Origin: Acidobacteriota bacterium
GTDB taxonomy: Bacteria; Acidobacteriota; Terriglobia; Terriglobales; Acidobacteriaceae
Reading direction: 5' to 3'
Assembly: GCA_003225055.1 (NCBI GenBank)
Contig: QIAU01000192.1
Coordinates: forward strand, 1-43,070
Length of the DNA stretch: 43,070 nt
Below, piece after piece: positions 26,726 through 33,607 of this stretch (position 1 is its first letter; the number at the start of each line of letters is the position of its first letter). A model generated the notes under the pieces. It saw nothing but the letters and a program-made list of their open reading frames with translations. It did not search any database and had not been told where the DNA came from. Position numbers and translations under genes: made by a program.

Positions 26726-27510
26726 CAGGCCTGGCATACGACCAAAATGGGCGTGCGTTTGCAGGCATGGGTGCGGACTTCGGCGATTACCAGAACAACG
26801 GCTGGCCTGCCGTGTTCGTGAATGCGCTGGCCAATCAACAATACAAATTATTTCGCAATGACAAGGGAAAATTTGAAGATGTGACCGACGCTATCGGCCT
26901 CGGCGCTTTGACGATCTCACACTCGGGCTGGGGCGCGAAGTGGATTGATTTTGACAACGACGGCTGGCTCGACCTGTTCGTAGCGCAGGGCCACGTCATG
27001 GATAACATCGAATTGACCGAACCGAGGCTGCATTATCGCGAGCCAGCTCTGCTGCTCAAGAACGAGCAGAACGGATTCCGGAATGTTTCCGCCCAGGGCG
27101 GCCCGGCACTGATGGTTCCCATGGCTGCCCGTGGCGCCGCATTCGGCGACCTCGATAATGACGGCTTCGTCGACGTTGCCATCAACTCGAACGACAGCTC
27201 GGCACTGATTCTGCGCAATTCCGGCAAGAGTGGAAACCACTGGCTCACTCTCCAGCTCATCGGCTCGGCCAGCAATCGCGATGCAATCGGCTCCAAGATC
27301 CGACTGATCGCCGATCGCGCTCTACAGCAGACAGCCTTCGTGAGCACTGCCGGAAGCTATATTTCGGCCAGCGACAAGCGCGCACATTTCGGCCTGGGAT
27401 CGTCGAACAAGGTGCAGTTGATCGAGATCACGTGGCCGAGCGGAATCATGCAGCGGCTCGAGTCGGTGGCAGCCGACCAGATCCTCACGGTTCGTGAGCC
27501 GTCGGGATAG
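25819..27510 (+). CDS. CRTAC1-type FG-GAP/ASPIC-UnbV secreted protein (module A, second copy)
   Basis: 563 residues, ATG at 25819, 14 bp after the TPR gene. The N-terminus 'MDRRSFLLRLLATIPAVKRL' looks like a Tat signal, unlike its Sec-type paralogue at 23091. The propeller carries Asp-rich loops ('DYDNDGWLDLFF', 'DYDNDGNVDLLV', 'DYDRDGRLDLIV', 'DFDADGWPDVFV', 'DFDNDGWLDLFV', 'DLDNDGFVDVAI'). The ASPIC/UnbV tail has 'SNRDAIGSKIRLI', 'SAGSYISASDKRAHFGLG'-like strands and 'WPSGIMQRL'. The two paralogues are alike throughout, so a tandem duplication interrupted by the TPR gene is likely. Tat export may mean that it binds a cofactor or metal before export (inference). Confidence 0.9.
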   Translation: MDRRSFLLRLLATIPAVKRLAGTLPTQATPPLFEDVTARSGIRFKHAASRTSQKYLPESMGAGVAMFDYDNDGWLDLFFVNGARIPDPMPRGASPDKSDPRFWNRLYRNNHDGTFRDVTEAAGLEGRLYGMGVATGDYDNDGNVDLLVTNLGGNILYHNNGDGTFTDVTAKAGVGGSGWCTGACFVDYDRDGRLDLIVTRYLEWDFSSNVFCGEHKPGYRAYCHPDQFNAISYLVFHNNGDGTFTDVSKKCGLAGSPGKALGVAIHDFDADGWPDVFVANDSVAEQLFHNNHDGTFSEVALLAGLAYDQNGRAFAGMGADFGDYQNNGWPAVFVNALANQQYKLFRNDKGKFEDVTDAIGLGALTISHSGWGAKWIDFDNDGWLDLFVAQGHVMDNIELTEPRLHYREPALLLKNEQNGFRNVSAQGGPALMVPMAARGAAFGDLDNDGFVDVAINSNDSSALILRNSGKSGNHWLTLQLIGSASNRDAIGSKIRLIADRALQQTAFVSTAGSYISASDKRAHFGLGSSNKVQLIEITWPSGIMQRLESVAADQILTVREPSG

Positions 27511-27552
27511 CTGCCGCCTGAACGATCTCAACCCACTTGGCCTCTGCTCAGT

Positions 27553-28953
27553 TCAGCTTACGCCCACTTTAAAGCGGGGGCGGTTCTTTCGAACGTAAGC
27601 TCGATCCATGACCGGCTCGCCGTCACACTCTAGAACGATGACCGTAGCCGGGGAGTCGGGCGCGGCGGACGGAAGTCCGGTGATGCGTAGCGAGAGATCA
27701 TCTTGGGCAAATTTTAGCGGTTTTCCGCTTACCAGCATTCTGGCGGATTTCACCTTCGTGCGGAATCCGCCAAGCGAAATCACGGTCGGAGGCTGATAGA
27801 ACGATAGCCATGCTTCTGCGGGCGTGTCGCCTGGCCAGTTGTAGATATGCGCATACACGATGTTTCCACGTTGTGTGAAGTTGGCGTAGACATGCCAGTC
27901 GAAATTATTCCGCTCGGTTCCGTAAATCGCCTCGCCGTTTTGACCAGTCCACTTTCCCACCTCCTGCAGAATTTCGACTGACTCCTGGGGGATGGAACCG
28001 TCCGGCTTGGGACCGATGTTCAGGAGATAGTTGCCGCCCCCGTGTGCGCAAGTGATCAAATTATTGACGATCGTCTTCGGACGTTTCCAGTTGTCATCAG
28101 CCTTGTGATATCCCCAGCTGTCATTGAGGGTCATACACGCTTCCCACGCCCGCCCCTCGGCCGCGGCCTGTATTTGCTGCTCCGGCGTGGCAAAGTCACC
28201 GGGTAGGCCGTTGCGATTATTGACGATGATATCGGGTTGAAGCTCGAACACCATCTGGTTCATCTTTTCTGATTCCCACTGTTCGGGGGTGAGAGGCCAG
28301 TCCACGTCGTACCAGAGGATATCGATCTTTCCGTAATTGCTCATCAGTTCGCGAATTAAACCGTGGGTGTAGGCGACAAATCGTTGACGCGCGGCTTCGT
28401 CGCTGGCGCACCGGGCCCCGTCAGGATGATGCCAATCCATCAGCGAGTAATAGAAACCGACCCGCAATCCTTCCCCCCGCGCAGCGTCCACAAACTCACG
28501 CACCAGATCCCGGCCCGCCGCCTGCTTGGGAGCGCAGTAGTCGGTCAGTTTAGTATCGAAATTGCAGAAGCCCTCATGGTGCTTGGTGGTCATCACCATG
28601 TACTTCTGTCCTGCTTCCCGCGCCAGCTTCGCCCAGTCACGCGCAGCGTTTGGCTTGGGATTGAAATGCTTGGCCAGCAGCTCGTATTGCGGGATAGGAA
28701 TGCCTTCGATTTCCATCGCCCATTCATGACGGCCTATCACGCTGTACAGGCCCCAATGAATAAACATTCCGAACTTGGCTTGCTGCCACCATTGGATCCG
28801 GCGCTCGTGCCCGGGCGGTGGCCCGGGCTGCTGGGCTGCGGGCTTCGCGGCGCCGGTTTCCTGCGCCCATGGGAAAGGTGCAGCCGTGGCCAGTCCTGCG
28901 CTGGCCGCCATCAGTTTCAAGTAATTTCGTCTGGAGGTTCCTTTGCTCACCAT
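27553..28953 (-). CDS. GH29 alpha-L-fucosidase with Tat signal
   Basis: 466 residues, ATG at 28953 with AGGTGG close upstream. The N-terminus 'SRRNYLKLMAASAGLATAA' (7-25) is a twin-arginine signal. The barrel shows 'KFGMFIHWGLYS' (60-71), 'TKHHEGFCNF' (123-132), 'GFYYSLMDWHHPDG' (166-179) and 'IDILWYDVDW', whose Asp216 fits the nucleophile. A short beta-sandwich ends the protein. Folding before export is implied by the Tat signal. It is divergent from the RhaT-like permease and convergent with module A, with 42 bp between stops. Expected activity is release of terminal alpha-L-fucose. Confidence 0.92.
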   Translation of the reverse strand: MVSKGTSRRNYLKLMAASAGLATAAPFPWAQETGAAKPAAQQPGPPPGHERRIQWWQQAKFGMFIHWGLYSVIGRHEWAMEIEGIPIPQYELLAKHFNPKPNAARDWAKLAREAGQKYMVMTTKHHEGFCNFDTKLTDYCAPKQAAGRDLVREFVDAARGEGLRVGFYYSLMDWHHPDGARCASDEAARQRFVAYTHGLIRELMSNYGKIDILWYDVDWPLTPEQWESEKMNQMVFELQPDIIVNNRNGLPGDFATPEQQIQAAAEGRAWEACMTLNDSWGYHKADDNWKRPKTIVNNLITCAHGGGNYLLNIGPKPDGSIPQESVEILQEVGKWTGQNGEAIYGTERNNFDWHVYANFTQRGNIVYAHIYNWPGDTPAEAWLSFYQPPTVISLGGFRTKVKSARMLVSGKPLKFAQDDLSLRITGLPSAAPDSPATVIVLECDGEPVMDRAYVRKNRPRFKVGVS

Positions 28954-29202
28954 TACACCACCTGTTCCTTGGAAGCTTCCTTGTCCGGCTAGCCCGGCTA
29001 GCCCGGAAAGCGGATTCTACTCCTCGAGTCAAATATGCTTGCAAAACTCCACTGCATCACAGCGAGCTCCTTAGAGCGATACCTCGCCGTTCCCCGGAGA
29101 GGGATCTGGCAACTTCAGCTTACTTTCGAGGGGCTGATCCATGTTACAAATTGCTTTAGTGAGTCGAGGGTTGTACTTCATCATCATCATCGGAAAACCA
29201 CT

Positions 29203-30225
29203 ATGACAACTGGATTATGGGTCGGGCTCGGAGCTGTAGTTCTCGCAGGCATGCTGCAGGGTCTTTTTGCCGTTCCCATGAAATATGCGTCAGGTTGGAG
29301 GTATGAGAACATCTGGCTCGTCTTCAGTCTCTTCGGAATGGTTGTGCTCCCGTGGTTGTTGACGATGGCTACCGTTCCTCAAACCGCCACAGTGTACTCG
29401 ATGACTTCTGCGGGAACGCTTTTTCGCATCGCAGGCTTTGGCCTGTGCTGGGGAATCGGTGCAACGCTGACCGGCGTCGGCTTAACTTTGCTCGGTATCG
29501 GCTTAGGCATGGCGATCATCCTGGGACTCAGTGCGTCTCTGGGCTCACTCATTCCGCTGGTGGTTCTTAATCCCCAACAACTGAACACCCGGCCGGGGCA
29601 CACGTATCTCCTCGGAACAGGAATCATGCTGGTCGGAATCGCCGTTTGCGCGCGAGCTGGAATGTTGCGGGAAGCGGCGCACACCCAAGCGGCGAACCTT
29701 GCTCGCGGCTCGTTTCTGGCTGGGGTCACCGTCTGCTGCCTCTCCGGATTGTTTTCTTCAGCGCTGAACTTCTCTTACGCTTTCGGTGGAGAAGCGATCG
29801 AACACGCACTCGCACTCCGAGCCACGACGACGTGGAGTACCGGTGTGGTCACCGCGCTCGCGGTTACAGGAGGGTTTCTCGCCAACTTCGCGTATTGCGC
29901 ATATCTGCTGACTAAGAATGGCACCATCGCTAGGTTCACCGGGCCCGGCGCCGGGGTAGCGTGGTTCTGTGGTGGCTTGATGGGTTTGTTCTGGTTTGGC
30001 GGCCAGTCGCTCTACGGCCTGGGAATCTCCCACATGGGCGGCTTAGGCGTGGTCATCGGCTGGCCTCTGTTGATGGGCATGATTATCGTCACCAGCAACG
30101 CTGCCGGTATCTTCACCGGCGAGTGGAGTGGCGTTTCAGTCGCAGCCAAGCGTTTTCTCGCAGGGGGAATCGCGATCATTCTCGGGGCCCTTGCCATACT
30201 TGCTCTGGCGCAACGGTCTGCGTGA
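29203..30225 (+). CDS. RhaT-type L-rhamnose/L-fucose:H+ symporter
   Basis: I start at the ATG at 29203 (340 residues), where similarity to RhaT begins; the frame is open to 29035 but that part is not hydrophobic. The ribosome-binding site is weak. Ten hydrophobic helices are visible, with 'GMLQGLFAVPMKYASGW' near the start and 'WFCGGLMGLFWFGGQSLYGL' late, as in the RhaT branch of the drug/metabolite transporter superfamily (E. coli RhaT is 344 residues). The family imports L-rhamnose and some relatives other 6-deoxy sugars. Between two fucosidase genes, L-fucose is a reasonable substrate (inference), giving the locus a second inner-membrane route beside fucP. Confidence 0.8.
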   Translation: MTTGLWVGLGAVVLAGMLQGLFAVPMKYASGWRYENIWLVFSLFGMVVLPWLLTMATVPQTATVYSMTSAGTLFRIAGFGLCWGIGATLTGVGLTLLGIGLGMAIILGLSASLGSLIPLVVLNPQQLNTRPGHTYLLGTGIMLVGIAVCARAGMLREAAHTQAANLARGSFLAGVTVCCLSGLFSSALNFSYAFGGEAIEHALALRATTTWSTGVVTALAVTGGFLANFAYCAYLLTKNGTIARFTGPGAGVAWFCGGLMGLFWFGGQSLYGLGISHMGGLGVVIGWPLLMGMIIVTSNAAGIFTGEWSGVSVAAKRFLAGGIAIILGALAILALAQRSA

Positions 30226-30241
30226 TGCATGGGTTGGGCAG

Positions 30242-30761
30242 CTATCGCCGGTAGCCCAGTTCGGCGCCACCCGGCAGGATGCAGCCAGTGATGAAACGTG
30301 CCTTCGGAGACAGCAGAAACACCGCCGCATCCGCGATCACGTCCCCATGAGGGCAGTATCCCAGCAAATGAATATCGTCAAGATATTTTCGTAGGGTAGT
30401 CCAATCCAATACACGGATTTGACACTGTTGCGCTGGAGTCTGTCCCATTCCTCTTCACTTGTTTCGTGCAACGGCTTGGCGGGGCTGGAAATACCGGCAT
30501 TGTTGTGCACGGCATCGATGCGCCCGTAACGGTTCATCACGGCTGCCATGGCGGAGCTCACGGCGGCACCATCGGAGACGTCCACACGCGATGCCATCCC
30601 CGGAGTGCTTAGGTCGGCAGCCCTTCGATCTGCCGCACTCAGGTTGTAGTCCATGATGACGACCGTAGCCTGTTGGCGCGCATAGGCCAGTGCGCACTCG
30701 CGGCCGATGCCATCTCCGCCGCCTGTGACTACGATCACTTTCCTTCGAGCTCACCTGCCAT
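30242..30761 (-). pseudogene. Short-chain dehydrogenase remnant (possible 2-keto-3-deoxy-L-fuconate dehydrogenase)
   Basis: From ATG 30761 the frame reads MAGELEGK and stops. One inserted base would restore 'KVIVVTGGGDGIGRECALAY', the SDR Rossmann start, which is open from a GTG at 30738. 'VHNNAGISSPAKPLHE' (the SDR NNAG motif) follows, then the frame is lost after 'NSVKSVYWIGL'. In another frame the SDR end reads 'VIADAAVFLLSPKARFITGC' to a TAG at 30242. The Ser and YxxxK catalytic segment is missing, so it cannot be active. SDRs of this type oxidise 2-keto-3-deoxy-L-fuconate in known fucose clusters, which fits the setting but is not proven. Confidence 0.8.
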
Positions 30762-30957
30762 ATCAATTTCATTTCTGCGGCAAAGAGCTCAAACCTGCGC
30801 TGGGTCCCAAAAATGAGGAGTGATACTATAGCTGCGCCAAGGCGCGGTCAATGACTGTTTGAGCGCCCGTGCGGGACGGAAGCTTGCCGAGCAACATTCA
30901 TTTTCATGTCATTTTGCCCGTGTTGGCGCGGTGACTCGCACGAAGCGAGGGGATCCG

Positions 30958-32355
30958 GTGACACCAGCCGATCATTCAGGGAATCATCACTGCGAAAGTT
31001 GCAGGGTGCGGTCGAGCCGCCGGGACTTCCTAAAGCTGGCAATAGCTGCCGGCGTCTGGCCTCGGCTAGGCGGTTTAGACCTCGGTTCCGTGTTCACGGA
31101 CGAGCGCACGGCGTGGTACCGGGCAGCCAAGTTCGGCATGTTCATCCATTGGGGCCCTTATTCCCTGGCCAGCATTGAAGCTTCCTGGCCGATCATGGTG
31201 CCCAAGCCGGGCGGCCTTAGCGAAGCGGAGTATCGGGACCTTCCGAAAAAGTTCAATCCCACGAAGTTCGATCCACACGCCTTGGTAGACCTGGCCCGTT
31301 CCGCCGGCCAGAAATACATGGTGTTCACTACTAAGCACCACGACGGCTTTTGCATGTTCGACACCTCCTATACCGATTACAAAATCACAAACACTCCCTA
31401 TGGAAAAGATATCGTGGGGCAGCTCTCCGCAGTCTGCCAACAAAAAGGGATGCCGTTGGGCTTTTATTATTCGCCCCCGGATATGCACCACCCCGCATTT
31501 CGCGATACATCGCAGCCGGCGGCCCGGAACTGGCACGGAGAACCAATGCGTCCCGAATGGCCGTTGTACCTCGACTACATGCAACTGCAGTTAACAGAGC
31601 TACTGACCAAATACGGCCCGGTCGTGTTGATCTGGTTTGACGGATTGAATGATCAGCAGAAATACGATGGCAGGAGGTTTTTCGAACTCATACGGCACTT
31701 GCAACCGATGACACTGGTAAACGATCGGATCGGAGTGTCGGGAGATTACGAAACTCCCGAGCAGTTCATCCCCAAGGCAATTCCTACCAAAGAGGTCCGC
31801 TTCAACGCAGTTGATACCAGCATCCAGCAAAAACTGAAGCCAGGGGTTCCCAAGCCGGAAGACTTTCAGCTATGGGAGACGTGCATGACCATCAACAATA
31901 CTTGGGCGTATAACATGCACGATCGGGAATTCAAGTCGGCGCAATTTCTGATTCGAGGCCTGGTCGAAGTGGCGAGCCGCGGGGGAAATTTTCTGCTGAA
32001 CGTGGGCCCGCAACCTGATGGCGGGATTCAGCCGGAGTTTCAGGAGCGGCTCCACGCGATTGGTGAGTGGCTCTCGGTGAACGGCGAATCGATTTACGGC
32101 ACGACCTATGGCCCGGTGCAAGGAGTGTCTTCGATTCGCACCACTCGGAAAGACAACCAGGTGTTCGTTCATGTTTTCGACTGGCCATCTGGACCGCTCG
32201 ATGTCATCGGCCTCGAACCGAAAGTTACTTCAGCGCGCATCCTGGCCACCGGACAGGTGTTGCGATTCAGTCAAACCGAAGCAAGACTCGAGATCAATGT
32301 TCCGCCGCAAGCGCCCGATCCAAACGTGAGCACGATTGCTCTAAATACGTTGTAA
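30958..32355 (+). CDS. GH29 alpha-L-fucosidase with Tat signal
   Basis: I choose the GTG at 30958, with GAGGGGA about 7 nt upstream; upstream GTG codons (30931) are possible. The 465-residue protein has 'SSRRDFLKLAIAAGVW' (19-34), a twin-arginine signal. Barrel motifs are 'KFGMFIHWGPYS' (58-69), 'TKHHDGFCMF' (125-134), 'GFYYSPPDMHHP' (168-179) and 'VLIWFDGLND', whose Asp228 fits the nucleophile. The C-terminal beta-sandwich is short. It resembles the Tat-exported enzyme at 27553 more than the other two, suggesting that these two are closer paralogues. The SDR remnant lies divergent, 196 bp upstream. Confidence 0.92.
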   Translation: MTPADHSGNHHCESCRVRSSRRDFLKLAIAAGVWPRLGGLDLGSVFTDERTAWYRAAKFGMFIHWGPYSLASIEASWPIMVPKPGGLSEAEYRDLPKKFNPTKFDPHALVDLARSAGQKYMVFTTKHHDGFCMFDTSYTDYKITNTPYGKDIVGQLSAVCQQKGMPLGFYYSPPDMHHPAFRDTSQPAARNWHGEPMRPEWPLYLDYMQLQLTELLTKYGPVVLIWFDGLNDQQKYDGRRFFELIRHLQPMTLVNDRIGVSGDYETPEQFIPKAIPTKEVRFNAVDTSIQQKLKPGVPKPEDFQLWETCMTINNTWAYNMHDREFKSAQFLIRGLVEVASRGGNFLLNVGPQPDGGIQPEFQERLHAIGEWLSVNGESIYGTTYGPVQGVSSIRTTRKDNQVFVHVFDWPSGPLDVIGLEPKVTSARILATGQVLRFSQTEARLEINVPPQAPDPNVSTIALNTL

Positions 32356-32404
32356 CCTTACCGACTCTGCGGTTGGTTGCGTTGCGGAGGAGAAGCCTTG
32401 CGGA

Positions 32405-32635
32405 CTGCGCAGCTCGATCTTCAGGGGACAGCATGCGCAAACCAGCGAGGTCCTCGAATGGAATCGCCGGCAAGATTGGGCTCTCCTCAAGGTGCCAGTC
32501 ACAGGTGTCCCCAAGCTAGCTCTGGCCAAGGCCAATTCATGGTCTGCAGGCGATCGCTGCCAGTACCTGGATGTCTCAGCGGATTGTAGCCATAATATCG
32601 TGGACGGGAATATCACGTTATCCTTCGCTCCTTAG
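32405..32635 (+). pseudogene. Relic of a trypsin-like/HtrA-type serine protease domain
   Basis: One frame in the 606-bp gap reads 'VLEWNRRQDWALLKVPVTGV' then 'KLALAKANSWSAGDRCQYLD' and 'HNIVDGNITL' before a TAG at 32633-32635. The D-(W/L)-A-L-L-K-V catalytic-Asp strand followed by a 'GD' loop is characteristic of trypsin_2/HtrA-like proteases. No start codon, His or Ser motif is present. In 32636-32961 I see no further gene; that part should hold the CHRD promoter. Confidence 0.45.
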
Positions 32636-32961
32636 CAAAAGGAGCGGATGGCCCGACTCAACACCGGCTGGCCCCATCTCGGGTTGGGAAAGTCCTTCGG
32701 CGTTCCCGTCGAGATGCATTTTGAATTTTGACAAGCTACCAGAGCTACCAGGCTTCCGCTTGACAAGCCAGACTCCCGAGCATAAATTCCGACGTCAGGG
32801 CCGTCCAGCCGCCACTTCGCCACGAATTCCGCCCATTTGGGGGCTTAGTCCTGACCAGCTAGGGAGTGCGCCTGCTGGAGGCCAATTAGCTGAAGTGATC
32901 CAGTGGAGATGGCGGGCGGTATAGCCCCTCCGTCCATAGTTCGGAAGAAAGGAGCACATAC

Positions 32962-33483
32962 GTGAAGCTGCGAAAATATATCGCGATGACAGCGATTCTT
33001 GCCCTTTGCGGGGTAGTCGTACCGCGGACCGCGGCGCAAGATGAACTCGGAAGAAGTTTGCGCGCGACCCTCAAGGGACTTAACGAAACCCCCGCCAACT
33101 CGACGCCAGCAACCGGCGCATTCATGGCCAGGATCAGTGACGATGACAGCTCAATCACCTTCGAACTGACCTACTCTGGCCTGGCCGCTGATTCCCTGTT
33201 TGCGCACATTCACCTTGGCCAGACGAATGTCCCTGGGGGAGTGATGATGTTCTTCTGCGACAACTCAGCCACGCCACACTCGCCACGCAACTGTCCGGCG
33301 CGGGCTGGAACCGTTACCGGCACGGTAACCGCTGTCGATGTCATTGGGCCGAACGCCCAAGGCATCGCTCCCGGCGAATTCGCTAAGGTCCTTCAGGCCA
33401 TACGGTCAGGGGTGACTTACGTAAACGTGCATTCGGCTAAATTTCCAGCCGGCGAGATTCGAGGGCAGGTCAAGGTGAATTGA
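32962..33483 (+). CDS. Exported CHRD-domain protein
   Basis: 173 residues from a GTG at 32962, with AAGGAG about 9 nt upstream. A signal peptide (1-25, ending 'RTAAQ') precedes one CHRD domain (about 35-173): 'LKGLNETPANSTPATGAF', 'HIHLGQTNVPGGVMMFFC' and 'YVNVHSAKFPAGEIRGQ'. CHRD domains, first noted in chordin, are beta-rich modules of unknown function common in secreted bacterial proteins; the HIH and VHS histidines are conserved. The gene stands alone, convergent with the module B cytochrome, and its role cannot be inferred from context. Confidence 0.9.
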   Translation: MKLRKYIAMTAILALCGVVVPRTAAQDELGRSLRATLKGLNETPANSTPATGAFMARISDDDSSITFELTYSGLAADSLFAHIHLGQTNVPGGVMMFFCDNSATPHSPRNCPARAGTVTGTVTAVDVIGPNAQGIAPGEFAKVLQAIRSGVTYVNVHSAKFPAGEIRGQVKVN

Positions 33484-33607
33484 TGTAACAGGAAGTGGAG
33501 CCACCATTATGAGCGCAATTTTCGGACCAAATTACATTACACGGCTCCTCCTCCATGCACCTGAACCCTCGGGCTGGATCCGACTCAAACCGTAGACTTC
33601 GGCTTCA

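Noticed and set aside
28986-29010. Tandem GGCTAGCCC-like duplication
   Set aside because: Only two 9-bp copies, with no link to a promoter or operator position.
29178-29190. CATCATCATCAT tract before the RhaT-like gene
   Set aside because: A short simple repeat encoding a His run only in an unlikely upstream extension.
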